Assembly: GCA_016932235.1 (NCBI GenBank)
Contig: JAFGDF010000319.1
Span: 1-37,022, forward strand
Reading direction: 5' to 3'
Origin: Deltaproteobacteria bacterium
Lineage (GTDB): Bacteria; Desulfobacterota; DSM-4660; Desulfatiglandales; HGW-15
Length of the DNA stretch: 37,022 nucleotides
Numbering within the stretch: position 1 is the first letter of the stretch; every line of letters begins with the position of its first letter. Below, one piece after another: positions 16,158 through 26,193 of the stretch. Position numbers and translations under genes: made by a program. The notes beneath the pieces were generated by a model. The model did not search any database. It was given only the letters and a program-made list of their open reading frames with translations, and had not been told where the DNA came from.

Positions 16158-17163
16158 AAGAACCAGCTTTAAAATCTTCAGGGAACCTTATTCTTACCAC
16201 TTTCCCCACTCCCCCAAGATCCTTTTTTATTTTCCCGTTTAAATCAAATTCAATTCCTGCCGCATTTCCAACTATTATATCAAACCCTTTCCGGGCTTCC
16301 CACTGAGGCTTGCTTCCCGGACTTAACATGTATTCTTTCGGCGGATCATCATCGATTTGTATCTTTAAATAGGTCCTCATTTTTACAATTCCGGTTAGCA
16401 GTAACAGATGGTTCCCTTCATTCAACAGCTGGTCCGAATGATTTTCTCCTTTGATAACACTTTCGGGCGATATTGAGTCAGTGCCCTCCAATTCCAGGGT
16501 ATCGGTAATTACAGGATATCCGACCATTTCCCTATCAATTGCATCCTGTTTGTTTTCTTGATCGGAATTAACAATCTCTGCAAATCCATCTTCTTCGAGC
16601 TCAGCAGGATCCGTATCCCTGATCACCTCAGTTACTAACTTCTCCTTACTCTCGTCAGGAGTCTTATTTTCATCGCCAACGCCCTCAACGACCGCCTTAT
16701 GGTCTTCTGTCATTTTATAATCGACAACTTCCGTCATACTGGTTATCCAGAGATATAATGGATAGGCAAGGATACACAAAAGGAAAAGAATCACAAAGAA
16801 GATCTTTTTCTTTGATTCTTCGGGGCCCAGAAGAGGCTTCGGCATCTCTTCTTTAAAAGCCTTATTGCTTTTACATATATCAAACATTTTTTCAGCATCT
16901 ATTTTAAGAGCCTTGGCATAAGACCTGAGAAATCCTTTTATATAGGTGGGCGAAGGCAGGTTTTGCCAATCTTCTCTCTCTATCGCATCGATATATTGTT
17001 TCCTTATTTTAAGTATTTTCGCTATCTCATCGATGCTGTAACCCTTCCGCTCTCTTTCCTCTTTTAAGAGAATACCTATCCCCCCCTTTTTTTCATTTTC
17101 ATTTATTATCTCTGCAGAGATTTCCCCGTTGTTTTTCATCGCCTCTAACTCGAAAACAGCCAT
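16147..17163 (-). CDS. rodZ: RodZ-like membrane protein (HTH_25 / DUF4115)
   Basis: A 338-residue bitopic protein. An N-terminal Xre-like helix-turn-helix lies at about 28-95 (ERERKGYSIDEIAKILKIRK). A single membrane helix is at about 124-142 (FFVILFLLCILAYPLYLWI). An acidic linker follows (145-250), then a C-terminal DUF4115 beta domain (about 255-335). This is the RodZ layout, which links MreB filaments to the cell-wall machinery, though in this group it is usually annotated only as a helix-turn-helix protein. It begins 16 bp after the SurA-like gene and overlaps tyrS by 11 bp. ATG 17163 has no clear ribosome site; a second ATG eight codons later has GAGG very close before it. Role in cell shape is inferred from family. 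Confidence 0.82.
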   Translation of the reverse strand: MAVFELEAMKNNGEISAEIINENEKKGGIGILLKEERERKGYSIDEIAKILKIRKQYIDAIEREDWQNLPSPTYIKGFLRSYAKALKIDAEKMFDICKSNKAFKEEMPKPLLGPEESKKKIFFVILFLLCILAYPLYLWITSMTEVVDYKMTEDHKAVVEGVGDENKTPDESKEKLVTEVIRDTDPAELEEDGFAEIVNSDQENKQDAIDREMVGYPVITDTLELEGTDSISPESVIKGENHSDQLLNEGNHLLLLTGIVKMRTYLKIQIDDDPPKEYMLSPGSKPQWEARKGFDIIVGNAAGIEFDLNGKIKKDLGGVGKVVRIRFPEDFKAGSYEE

Positions 17164-17179
17164 AAATACTATATCAATA

Positions 17180-18154
17180 TCAAAACATTATCTTGGTATA
17201 AGTATTCTCTCTTAAGTTTTTTATCCAGGATGCATACCGCTCATCTATCTCCTTTTTGTAGAAAATATCATAGATAGCGTCCTTTACCTCATCATAGGAT
17301 TTTATCTTTGTTTCCTCTTTTTTTATCAGCTTTATAATCTGATATCCTTTATCCCTTTTGATGAGATCGCTGACTTCCCCTTCAGATAAGCCGTTAATAA
17401 CATCCCTGAGTTTCTTATCTAATTGCTCCATCTTATACCACCCGACATCCCCTCCTTCTTCAGCGCCTGGACCGTTGGAAAATTTTCTCGCCAGTTCACC
17501 GAATTCCTCACCGGCCTTGATCATTGAGAGAATATCATTACCCTTTTTTAAAGGCTGCTCGCTTTCCTCCTCATCAATGGATTCATCAGAGATTAAAAAA
17601 ATACATGCAAGGTGAACCCTTCCATCTATAGTAAATTGATCCCGATGCTCCTCATAGTAACTGAGTGCCTGCTCTTCCCTGATAATAATCTTTGACCTTA
17701 TTTCATAATTAATAAGCGTTGCCCGTTCTATGTCTTTTCTGATGGTTTCTCTGTATTTATCATATGTGAGACCTTCCTTTTTCAGCTCTTCGAGCAGATC
17801 CTCCTGAGTAAATTGATTATTCTTCTTTATATTTTCAATAGCATTATCGACCTGCTCCGAACTGATCTCTATTCGGAGTTCCGCCACCTTCTGCTGTGTT
17901 ATTTTTTCATCTATTAAATATTCAAGGACCTTCCTTCTTGTCTCAATGTACTTTTCCAGGTTTCTGTTTTTCATTTCCTGATCGGATAAGCCTGTCATCT
18001 CCTTCATCCTGGTGTTTAATTCATGAAGAGTAATCACATCTTCGTTAACAACTGCAACTATCCTGTTATAACTCTCGGAATGCGCCGCTCCGATAGTGGT
18101 TAAAAGGATAAAAAATGCCGCCATAAAGATCCTGATTGATTTTATACCGTTCAT
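17180..18154 (-). CDS. SurA-like periplasmic chaperone / parvulin PPIase
   Basis: A 324-residue secreted protein. A signal peptide (about 1-26, ending TIGAAHS) precedes a SurA N-terminal chaperone region that begins with NRIVAVVNEDVITLHEL. One parvulin-type peptidyl-prolyl isomerase domain lies at about 175-280 (FSNGPGAEEGGDVGWYK, KGYQIIKLI), and a short C-terminal helix returns to the chaperone core. E. coli SurA has two parvulin domains; this has one. It should assist outer-membrane protein folding. The ATG overlaps the stop codon of the preceding PpiC lipoprotein gene by one base (TGATG), so the two are coupled and probably form a chaperone pair. Confidence 0.9.
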   Translation of the reverse strand: MNGIKSIRIFMAAFFILLTTIGAAHSESYNRIVAVVNEDVITLHELNTRMKEMTGLSDQEMKNRNLEKYIETRRKVLEYLIDEKITQQKVAELRIEISSEQVDNAIENIKKNNQFTQEDLLEELKKEGLTYDKYRETIRKDIERATLINYEIRSKIIIREEQALSYYEEHRDQFTIDGRVHLACIFLISDESIDEEESEQPLKKGNDILSMIKAGEEFGELARKFSNGPGAEEGGDVGWYKMEQLDKKLRDVINGLSEGEVSDLIKRDKGYQIIKLIKKEETKIKSYDEVKDAIYDIFYKKEIDERYASWIKNLRENTYTKIMF

Positions 18155-19098
18155 CAGTCCAAACTCCAGTCTTTATAAACATCCCGTTTTATGTCAACCT
18201 TAATCTGTTCTCTGAAATTCTCCAGCCAATTCTTGAAGAAGATCTCCTTCTTCTCTATAAGCAGCTTCTCCTCTATCTCGGCTATTGATTCCGGCAGACT
18301 TCTCATGCCGGGCCCACGTTTTTCCAACACCTCGAATATATGATAGCCATAATCTGTTTTAAGGATACGACTGCAACTGCCCACCTCAAGAGAAAAAAAT
18401 CTCTTTTCCATAGATTCGTCCAGCTCGCCTTTTTCAATCCACCCTACCAAGCCTCCTTTCTTTGCCTCCGGGGCAATGGAATACTCTTTAGCAAGATCGG
18501 ACATATTTTCCCCTTTGTAAATTAATCCAAGTACCTGTTCGGCCTCATCTTTGGTTTTCGTTACTATCTGTCTTAATTTTATCATCTCAGGGATCCTGAA
18601 TTCTTCCTGGTGTGCATCGAAATACGCTTTCGTCTCGCTTAATGACACAGGTGAAACATCACCGAGCACATTGCCGATAATCTTTTTGATTAGCAGGCTC
18701 TCCCTGATACTCTCTTTCCATTCTCCATAATCAATATACTTTTTTATCAATACCTCATTAAAGACATCTTCAGGATAATCACCTTTAATTTCCGCTATGG
18801 CTGATTCAAGTTCAATATCATTAAGCGTTATCCCTTTCATCTTTCCGTATTCCATAATAAGATAGTTATCTATAACCCCTTTCACTAAGAGATCTAATTC
18901 TCGAGGAGTATTCTGGTCAGGGATGCCCATTTCCATCTTAATGCGACGAATATCTTCTTTTAATTCGTTTTCGGTTATTTCTCTGCTTCCAACGGTTATG
19001 ACAACATTCCTCTTGCTGTTGTCCAGAAAATCGCAGGCTGGGAAAAGAACAGAAATGAAAATCAGCAACCAGAAAGACCGAATAATTTTTAATAACAT
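18154..19098 (-). CDS. PpiC/PrsA-like parvulin lipoprotein
   Basis: A 314-residue lipoprotein with N-terminal hydrophobic segment and lipobox (SVLFPAC, Cys22). A SurA-N-like helical region (about 30-165) is followed by a parvulin domain (about 170-265: IKLRQIVTKTKDEAEQVL, APEAKKGGLVGWIEKGELD, TDYGYHIFEVL). It resembles PrsA/PpiC foldases anchored to a membrane, and likely works with the SurA-like protein encoded immediately downstream. The 167 bp upstream (19099-19265) separate it from mfd. They contain a TTGACA close to the mfd stop, but no well-spaced -10, so whether this is a new transcript start is unclear. Confidence 0.9.
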   Translation of the reverse strand: MLLKIIRSFWLLIFISVLFPACDFLDNSKRNVVITVGSREITENELKEDIRRIKMEMGIPDQNTPRELDLLVKGVIDNYLIMEYGKMKGITLNDIELESAIAEIKGDYPEDVFNEVLIKKYIDYGEWKESIRESLLIKKIIGNVLGDVSPVSLSETKAYFDAHQEEFRIPEMIKLRQIVTKTKDEAEQVLGLIYKGENMSDLAKEYSIAPEAKKGGLVGWIEKGELDESMEKRFFSLEVGSCSRILKTDYGYHIFEVLEKRGPGMRSLPESIAEIEEKLLIEKKEIFFKNWLENFREQIKVDIKRDVYKDWSLD

Positions 19099-19265
19099 TT
19101 TACCTTAGTTATATATGATACTTCTTAATTCCTTTTAAATATCCGCTTCTAAACTTTCTGAAGCAAGCATAGAGCGGCCTTGATGAACACCATGGAATAT
19201 GCATTAATAGCATGTAACTATTTATAACAGCTTGATATTTTAGATTAACAGTTATTTGTCAAAAA

Positions 19266-22200
19266 TCAAGAAGATTTTTCCAGCAGGCTCTTTTCCATTA
19301 TCCTAATAAAATCAAGAGCCCTGGAGAGAGCGTCTTCATCAGAACGACTGAGCATGCTGACTTTTAATCTTGAGTCTGATAAAAACCTGAACTGATCCCT
19401 CTTTCGACTCATAAGTTCCAACAATTTATCAGGCCTGATATCCGTACTTGGAGAAAAAGAAAATAACAGATGTTTTCCGTTCACATCCAGCCGGATTACG
19501 CCGATTTTTTTTAAAATCAATCTGATATCCATGATTTTAATCAGATTGGAAACTGCAATCGGCTGAGGGCCAAATCGATCTATCATCTCATCAACGATAT
19601 TTTTTAGTTCAGACTTTTCACGCAGCACTGATAGGCGCCTGTATAAATTCAATCTCACATCAATATCCTGGATATAATCCTCCGGAAGATATGCGGGAAT
19701 ATCAGCGTTTATCTCCGGATTTATCTCTTCCTTCCATTCTTCACCCTTTAACTCGGCTATTGCCTGCTCAATCATATTCATATAAAGTTCATAACCTATG
19801 GAAGTAATGTGTCCGGACTGGCTGAAGCCAAGTACATTACCGCCGCCCCGGATCTTGAGGTCATGCAGAGCAAGATGAACTCCAGCCCCCAGATGTGAAT
19901 AATCCATCAATGCCTTCAGTCTTCTTTCCGCCTGTCTGGTCATTTTTGATGCATTCCCCAGGAGGAGATAGGCATAGGCGTTTTCAGCCGATCTGCCTAC
20001 CCGTCCTCTCAACTGGTATATCTGGGAAAGGCCCAGATGATCAACTTCATTAATAATTATCGTGTTTGCGGAAGGTATGTCCAGACCTGATTCAATTATT
20101 GTGGTGCAGATAAGCACATCTATTTCCCTGCGTATAAACCTCATCATAGTCTCTTCAAGTTCCCTCTCGTTCATCTGACCATGGGCCACTGCGAAATTCG
20201 CCTCCGGGACAAGTCTAACAAGCTTTTCCGCGACCCTGTTTATGCTGTTGACTCTGTTATGGACAAAGAAAATCTGCCCATTACGCTTTATCTCGTTCCT
20301 TATTGCCCTTTGAATGGTTGATTCATCGTAATTTAAAAGATATGTGCTTATGGCCAGCCTCTCTTCCGGCGGCGTCTCAATGATGCTCAAATCCCTGACA
20401 CCCATCAGTGAGAGATGAAGTGTTCTAGGAATCGGAGTTGCACTCATCGCGAGAACATCGACCATTGTGCGATATTTCTTTATTTCCTCCTTCTGCTTGA
20501 CTCCGAACCTCTGCTCTTCATCGATTACCAGCAGTCCGAGATCTCTGAAACTTATATCCTTCTGCAATAACCTGTGGGTGCCGATCAGTATATCAATCTT
20601 TCCTGACCTCACCCTCGCGATTATGTCCTTCTGTTCGGCCCTGCTCTTAAACCTGCTAAGGACAGCTGTCTTCACGCCAAAAGGTTCCATCCGGCTCCGG
20701 AAGGTTCCATAATGCTGTTCCGCGAGAACCGTTGTTGGGACAAGTAAAGCGACCTGCTTGCCATCCATTACGGCTTTAAAGGAAGACCTTACTGCAATCT
20801 CCGTCTTACCGAAACCCACGTCCCCGCAAATTAGCCTGTCCATCGGCTGTTCATTCTCCATATCGGACAACACATCTTCAATGGCCTTTATCTGATCCTG
20901 GGTCTCTTCATGTTCAAAGGTGGCTTCAAATTCCCTGAAATAGTTATCCGGCCTCGAAAATGCAAACCCCTTTCTGTATTTTCTCAGGGCGTATATCTCC
21001 ACAAGCTGTCTTGCGATTTCCATTACAGACTTTTTCGCCTTTTTTTTGGCGACATTCCATGATTTTCCACCAAGCCTGTCCAGTTTCGGATCCTTTTCAT
21101 CAGCGCCGATGTATTTTTGCAGTACACTGATCCTATCGGCCGGAGTATAAAGCCGATCACCTCCCGCGTATTCTAATATTACGTAATCATTTACCTTCTT
21201 CTCCACTTCCATCTTCAGAAGTCCACCGTATCGGCCAATCCCATGATCCTTGTGGACAACAAGGTCTCCTATCTGAAGCTGGCTGAAGGATGTCCAGTCA
21301 AGCGCTGTTTCACCCTTCTTTCCAGCTGTCCTTGATCTGGATCGCTTGGGCCCAAAGATCTCATCCTCGCTTATTACGGCTATTCCATTTTCAGGCCAGA
21401 CAAATCCCCTCCTGAGCCTCCCGAGGCAAATGCTTACCCTCTCCACAGAGGAAAGCACTGACCATTGTTCTGCTATCTCATTTACATCGACATCATAATT
21501 TTGCAGGATTTCTTTCAATCTTTCGGCTTGTTGAATGGTTCTGCATACGAGTACGACCCTGAAACCGTAACCGAGCCAATAAGCGATCTTCTCAGCAAGG
21601 GGGGCCATTGAAATCCGCCCCTTTCCTGAAATCCTGATCTCGGTATCGAAATCGACCCCCGATACCTCTTTTATTTCAATTGATCTTGAATATTCCCCGG
21701 CTTGAGCTATTGCAAGCTCACTAAAATCAATAAACTGATAATCATTAATAAGGGATTTCAATTCATCTTCAGAGATCATCAAACCATCTGTTTCCGGAAA
21801 TGGCATGCCTCTTGTACCGGCTTCCAAACGAAATCTTTCAATATCACCATAAAACTTTTCTCTGATTCTGACTCTTTCTTCATCAAACTGGTAAAGGTTA
21901 ATAATAAAAACAATACTGTTCTGGGGAAGGTAATCTTTAAGGGTGTCAAGCTTTTTATAGTAATGATTCAGCCAGGCCTCCTGCCCTGGGAAAACCGCTC
22001 CTTCCGAACCCTGTTCAGGAAGCCTTCCCATGGATCTTGCTCTTTTCAATCTTTCATCACTTATTATTATTTCACTTGCCGGGAGGAGGATCACCTCCTT
22101 AAGGTAATCAACCGACCTCTGGCTGACAGGATCAAAATGCCTCAACGATTCGAGCTGATCACCGAACAACTCCAGACGTATAGGTTGATCGTATAACGGC

Positions 22201-22763
22201 GGGAAAATATCGACTACCCCGCCACGAACCGAATAATCCCCTGGTTCTTCTACAAGCGATGTGCGGGTGTATCCCGTTTTTTCCAGTTTTTTCAATAAAT
22301 CCTCCCTGTCGATATCTTCCCCTCTCACCAGGTATTCGAGAGCCCCTACCATCGCCTCTTTCGGCATAACCCTGAATAAGATCGCCTCGAGACTTGTTAC
22401 AACAATCGGGCACTTCTGAGAAGTAAGCGCATAAAGCGCCTGTATCCTTCGATTAATGATATTCCTGTGAGGGCTCAACCCCGCAAGGGGTGATATGTCA
22501 TATACAGGGAAGTCATACAATCTGCCTATTTCCGGGTCAGAGTCGTAATATCCTTCTGGCAGAAAAAATTTCAACTCTCTGTAGAACCTGTCCAGCTCCT
22601 CAGCCCTTGGAAGGACGAGGAGACACGGTCTTTCTATTTCCAGTACAACCCGTGCAATAAAATATGAGCGCGCCGAACCTGATAATCCGGATAGACGAAC
22701 CTTCTTGGCATCTTCTTCTATCCATCTTATTATCTTTTGCTTAAACTGGTCTTCCGTATTCAT
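19266..22763 (-). CDS. mfd: Transcription-repair coupling factor Mfd
   Basis: An 1165-residue DNA translocase that removes stalled RNA polymerase and recruits UvrA. The N-terminal UvrB-like part (about 1-330) includes the UvrA-interaction region. The CarD-like polymerase-binding domain is at about 490-560 (GDLVVHKDHGIGRYGG). The RecG-like motor has Walker A GDVGFGKTE, the DEEQ box (LLVIDEEQRFGV), motif III (SATPIPRTL) and motif VI (QLRGRVGR). A TRCF C-terminal domain completes it. Full length and all motor motifs are present. Its ATG overlaps the stop of the upstream FAD oxidase gene by 4 bases (ATGA), so the two are co-translated. The gene before it has no known link to repair. Confidence 0.98.
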   Translation of the reverse strand: MNTEDQFKQKIIRWIEEDAKKVRLSGLSGSARSYFIARVVLEIERPCLLVLPRAEELDRFYRELKFFLPEGYYDSDPEIGRLYDFPVYDISPLAGLSPHRNIINRRIQALYALTSQKCPIVVTSLEAILFRVMPKEAMVGALEYLVRGEDIDREDLLKKLEKTGYTRTSLVEEPGDYSVRGGVVDIFPPLYDQPIRLELFGDQLESLRHFDPVSQRSVDYLKEVILLPASEIIISDERLKRARSMGRLPEQGSEGAVFPGQEAWLNHYYKKLDTLKDYLPQNSIVFIINLYQFDEERVRIREKFYGDIERFRLEAGTRGMPFPETDGLMISEDELKSLINDYQFIDFSELAIAQAGEYSRSIEIKEVSGVDFDTEIRISGKGRISMAPLAEKIAYWLGYGFRVVLVCRTIQQAERLKEILQNYDVDVNEIAEQWSVLSSVERVSICLGRLRRGFVWPENGIAVISEDEIFGPKRSRSRTAGKKGETALDWTSFSQLQIGDLVVHKDHGIGRYGGLLKMEVEKKVNDYVILEYAGGDRLYTPADRISVLQKYIGADEKDPKLDRLGGKSWNVAKKKAKKSVMEIARQLVEIYALRKYRKGFAFSRPDNYFREFEATFEHEETQDQIKAIEDVLSDMENEQPMDRLICGDVGFGKTEIAVRSSFKAVMDGKQVALLVPTTVLAEQHYGTFRSRMEPFGVKTAVLSRFKSRAEQKDIIARVRSGKIDILIGTHRLLQKDISFRDLGLLVIDEEQRFGVKQKEEIKKYRTMVDVLAMSATPIPRTLHLSLMGVRDLSIIETPPEERLAISTYLLNYDESTIQRAIRNEIKRNGQIFFVHNRVNSINRVAEKLVRLVPEANFAVAHGQMNERELEETMMRFIRREIDVLICTTIIESGLDIPSANTIIINEVDHLGLSQIYQLRGRVGRSAENAYAYLLLGNASKMTRQAERRLKALMDYSHLGAGVHLALHDLKIRGGGNVLGFSQSGHITSIGYELYMNMIEQAIAELKGEEWKEEINPEINADIPAYLPEDYIQDIDVRLNLYRRLSVLREKSELKNIVDEMIDRFGPQPIAVSNLIKIMDIRLILKKIGVIRLDVNGKHLLFSFSPSTDIRPDKLLELMSRKRDQFRFLSDSRLKVSMLSRSDEDALSRALDFIRIMEKSLLEKSS

Positions 22764-24145
22764 AAAAACATCTTCCCGGGATTAAGGATAGCCCCGGGGT
22801 CGAGCATTTTCTTGATCTTCCTCATCAATTCAAGACTTGCCCCGTGCTCCGCTCCCATGAATTTTCTCTTGCCGATCCCCACGCCGTGTTCGCCTGTAGC
22901 CGTTCCACCCAAACTTAATGCCTTGGAAACAATACGTTGATTTATGCCCTCAAACACGGCCTGCTCTTTTTTATCAACCTTTTTCAACTGAAAAGTAATA
23001 TGCAGATTGCCGTCACCGGCATGGCTGAAAATATATGCGGGGATACCTGAACTATTCCTTTCGTTCTTTGCCATAGTTATCATCTCAGGATAGGCCGTTA
23101 TCGGTACAGCCACATCTATGACACAGTGAGAGCTTTCCGGATGCGCTCTCATCATCATTTCAGCCAATCCATGCCTTGCCTTAAGCAACTTTTCTCTTTC
23201 ATCCCTGGCAATGCCCCTTTTAATCTCCATGCTTCCCTTGTTTTCGCAGATATTTTCAGTAATCTCAAGAAGTTCGGCTAAATAGGCCTTACTTGGCCCA
23301 TGATATTCAATAAAAAGTGCCGGAGCGATTATCGCATCTAACTCCATATTTCTGTTAATCAATTCTACACACTCCGGGCCCAAAAGCTCCAGCATGGCGG
23401 GATCGAGACCGGATCTGATTATCTCATAGACCGCCCTGCCAGCTGCTTCAATGGAGGGAAATGAAATTACAGCCGTTGAAAACTCTGCCGGAAGACCAAC
23501 CAGCCTGACAGTGGCCTCTGTCACGATCCCAAGGGTCCCTTCGGAACCTATAAAAAGATTAATAAGATCATATCCTGATGAAGTCTTTGATGATCTTGTC
23601 CCTGTCTTGATTATCTCTCCATCGGCCAAGACAATGGAAAGCCTCAGGATATTCCTTCGAGTTGAACCATAATGTAACGTTCTCGTTCCGCTCGCGTTAT
23701 TTCCTATCATTCCGCCGATTGTTGCCCTCGCCCCCGGGTCAGGAGGGAAAAAAAGACCTTTATGCCTTAATGAATCATTAAGATCCTGATATATAACCCC
23801 CGGCTCAACATCCGCCTGGAAATCTTCTTCCCTTATATTAATGATCCTGTTCATCTCTGAAAAATCCAGCACAATGCCACCCATGACAGGTATTGGGTTG
23901 CCTTCAACGCTGCTCCCTGCTCCCCAGGCGGTTACGGGAATTCGTCCGGCATTTGCGTATCGCATTATGTCCGAAACCTCCTCCGGGCTTTTCGGCCATA
24001 TCACTACATCAGGGAGACAGGCATTATGCCCTGACTGATCCTTTGAATGAATGGCCCTGTTCGATTCACCCGTTGAGATCCTCTCAGGATCGATCATTGA
24101 TCGGAGCCTCTTCAAATCTTCTTCTCTCAGCGGATTATAGTCCAT
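22760..24145 (-). CDS. FAD-linked 2-hydroxyacid oxidase/dehydrogenase (GlcD/Dld type)
   Basis: A flavoprotein of about 461 residues. The PCMH-type FAD-binding domain comes first (about 40-220), with GAGSSVEGNP, PDPGARATIGGMIGNNASG and FIGSEGTLGIVTEATV. The FAD-oxidase C-terminal domain follows, with SHAGDGNLHITF, GTATGEHGVGIGKRKF and a C-terminal DPGAILNPGKMF. It probably oxidises D-lactate, glycolate or D-2-hydroxyglutarate. No GlcE, GlcF or EtfAB gene is adjacent, so its electron acceptor is unknown. ATG 24145 is chosen over a TTG at 24181 because AGGAGG lies eight bases before it. It overlaps mfd by 4 bp, and its upstream region carries one copy of a 67-bp repeat. Confidence 0.93.
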   Translation of the reverse strand: MDYNPLREEDLKRLRSMIDPERISTGESNRAIHSKDQSGHNACLPDVVIWPKSPEEVSDIMRYANAGRIPVTAWGAGSSVEGNPIPVMGGIVLDFSEMNRIINIREEDFQADVEPGVIYQDLNDSLRHKGLFFPPDPGARATIGGMIGNNASGTRTLHYGSTRRNILRLSIVLADGEIIKTGTRSSKTSSGYDLINLFIGSEGTLGIVTEATVRLVGLPAEFSTAVISFPSIEAAGRAVYEIIRSGLDPAMLELLGPECVELINRNMELDAIIAPALFIEYHGPSKAYLAELLEITENICENKGSMEIKRGIARDEREKLLKARHGLAEMMMRAHPESSHCVIDVAVPITAYPEMITMAKNERNSSGIPAYIFSHAGDGNLHITFQLKKVDKKEQAVFEGINQRIVSKALSLGGTATGEHGVGIGKRKFMGAEHGASLELMRKIKKMLDPGAILNPGKMFL

Positions 24146-24170
24146 AATAAGATCCTCCTGTCTCAGATAT

Positions 24171-24237
24171 ACAGCGGTCAATCTAGGATAACCCCGGAGA
24201 CTATCAGGCCATTTACGATAGGCGCCAAGGTGTTAAT
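24171..24237 (+). repeat. 67-bp direct repeat, copy A
   Basis: This segment aligns without gaps to 26194-26260 (about 82 percent identical), sharing the block TATCAGGCCATTTACGAT. The two copies flank the adenine deaminase gene in the same orientation. Copy A begins about 25 bases upstream of the FAD oxidase start codon. Confidence 0.75.
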
Positions 24238-24343
24238 CTAGTCGGTACTTCTCCAATTTATTTGAAAATAATGCAGGATTAACGGAAATAAACTTAATAA
24301 AATAACGGCGGTTTATCAGTATCCTATGGTCATGATCTCAGTA

Positions 24344-24369
24344 TGCAATTTCCTAACCGGACATTAATG
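24344..24369 (-). repeat. Short repeat, copy 2 (inverted partner at 5321-5347)
   Basis: On the minus strand this reads CATTAATGTCCGGTTAGGAA then ATTGCA, matching 5322-5347 with one mismatch. It covers the stop codon of the adenine deaminase gene (24364-24366), so the coding end lies within the repeat. Confidence 0.6.
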
Positions 24370-25977
24370 AACAAAACCGAACTTTTCCCCATCAAACAAT
24401 CCTCTGTCGCTTATTTTAAGCCGGGGAATAACCAGCAGCGCCATGAATGAAAGGGTCATAAAAGGCGAAGATAACGGCGACCCGAATGATTGAGCGGCTC
24501 TGTTAAGTTCCAAGTATTGATCAGCCACTGAAACATAATCCATATCACTCATGATCCCTGCCAGCGGTAATGCAAGGATTGATTCGCGTTCGCCGGAGAC
24601 AGCGCTTATTCCTCCTTTTGCCCTTATAATCGTATTTACCGCACGGCAAATTGTCTCATCATCAACACCTAAGGCAATAATATTATGTGAATCATGTGCG
24701 ATGCTTGACGCTATAGCCCCTTTTTTGAGCCCGAATCCCTTCACGAAGCCTTTTCCTATATCACCTGTTCCGTATCTGTTTATCACCACTATCTTCAAAA
24801 TATCTCTGCTGGGGTCAGGAATAGCATAATGGCCTTTTCTTCCCGGGTTCAAAAGGAGTTTTTCTGTAATTATCTGGCGATCATTTACTCCGATCACATT
24901 TATACGCCCGGTTGAGTGTTCAATGAAAAGATCCCCGGGCTCTTTCTGTGTGACAAAAAAGTTATTCGGTGTTTCAACCTTTATTCCGTTGATCAATGTT
25001 TCATTCTCTTCCGATACTTTTTCCCCATTAATATATGTTGCAAGTATATTCAACCTCTTGAAATCATCTATGATAATAAAATCAGCGAAATCCCCTTTGC
25101 GTAACAGTCCCACATCCAATCCATAGTGCAGGACGGGGTTCACACATGCGACTCTCAGCACCTTCATCCTGTCAATTCCATAATCCAGCGCCATTTTTAC
25201 CAGATCATTTATCTGCCCTTTTACCAGGTCATCGGGATGTTTATCATCACTGCAAAACATGCAGTTCTCATAACGTTCCTCAAGAAGGGAAATGAGTCGC
25301 TCCCCGTTCCTGGCAGCGGAACCTTCCCTAATCTGGATCTTCATGCCCAGATTAAGCTTCTCCAGGGCCTCCTCTTGAGACACGCATTCATGGTCAGTAT
25401 CAATCCCGGCATTTATATAAAGCTCAAGATCTTTACCTGTGAGCCCCGGTGCATGACCGTCTATCTTCCTTGAATATTTTCTGGCTATGGAAAGTTTTTT
25501 AAGTAAAACCGGATCCCTGTTGATCACACCGGGGAAATTCATCACCTCACCTAAATATCTTATTTCATTCATCTGAAACAGCTTTTCAATCTCCTGTGGA
25601 CCTAATGTTGCTCCGCTACTATCAAAAGGAGAAGCAGGCACGCAGGAAGGTGCACCGAAATAGAATTTTAAAGGAACTTTTTTTGAGTTATCAATAAAAT
25701 ATTTGATCCCCTCAACGCCTAGAACATTAGCGATTTCATGTGGGTCCGAAACAACCGCTACAGTCCCGTTGAGCACGGATACCCTCGCGAATTCCGATGG
25801 AGGCAGCATTGAACTTTCTATATGGATATGGGAATCAATAAAACCTGGAAGGATAAATCTTTCATCCCTGACATTCTCTCTTACTATGTCGGCGATCCTC
25901 CCATCCTTGATCTTGAGTGTTCCTTTGTAGATCTCTCCATTTAAGACATCAATGATATTGCCTGATACCGTCTCCAA
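24364..25977 (-). CDS. ade: Adenine deaminase
   Basis: An amidohydrolase of about 537 residues that converts adenine to hypoxanthine and ammonia for purine salvage or catabolism. Metal-site motifs are present: HxH in PGFIDSHIHIESSML, GEVMNFPGV, KIDGHAPGLTGKDLELYINAG (cut) with the His, and FCSDDKHPDDL with the catalytic Asp. The C-terminal adenine-deaminase domain has HDSHNIIALGVDD. A TTG at 25977 is chosen as start: AGGAG lies six bases before it, and the family begins a few residues before SGNIIDVLNGEI. A GTG at 26061 would add 28 lysine-rich residues with no ribosome site. The gene is monocistronic and lies between 67-bp direct repeats, hinting at insertion as a cassette. Manganese or iron is the usual cofactor of the family. 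Confidence 0.95.
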   Translation of the reverse strand: METVSGNIIDVLNGEIYKGTLKIKDGRIADIVRENVRDERFILPGFIDSHIHIESSMLPPSEFARVSVLNGTVAVVSDPHEIANVLGVEGIKYFIDNSKKVPLKFYFGAPSCVPASPFDSSGATLGPQEIEKLFQMNEIRYLGEVMNFPGVINRDPVLLKKLSIARKYSRKIDGHAPGLTGKDLELYINAGIDTDHECVSQEEALEKLNLGMKIQIREGSAARNGERLISLLEERYENCMFCSDDKHPDDLVKGQINDLVKMALDYGIDRMKVLRVACVNPVLHYGLDVGLLRKGDFADFIIIDDFKRLNILATYINGEKVSEENETLINGIKVETPNNFFVTQKEPGDLFIEHSTGRINVIGVNDRQIITEKLLLNPGRKGHYAIPDPSRDILKIVVINRYGTGDIGKGFVKGFGLKKGAIASSIAHDSHNIIALGVDDETICRAVNTIIRAKGGISAVSGERESILALPLAGIMSDMDYVSVADQYLELNRAAQSFGSPLSSPFMTLSFMALLVIPRLKISDRGLFDGEKFGFVH

Positions 25978-26193
25978 TTTTTTCTCCTTTTTCTTTTTAT
26001 TTTTAACTATTCTGTTAGATAAGTATATAGTATTAATTAATCTTGATGGTTTGAGGATCACGCTGTGCGCAGCCTGCCGCGTATCATCAGATATTCAATA
26101 GGTACGAGCTATGTCGAGACCGGTTTTCAGCCGCGGCCTGTCTGCGTGCCTGCCTGAGCGATGACACTGATAATCCTCTATCGTTAAAGATTT

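Noticed and set aside
19099..19265. Promoter for the ppiC-surA block from TTGACA near the mfd stop
   Set aside because: No -10 at 16-18 bases spacing; an alternative TATAAA lacks a matching -35.
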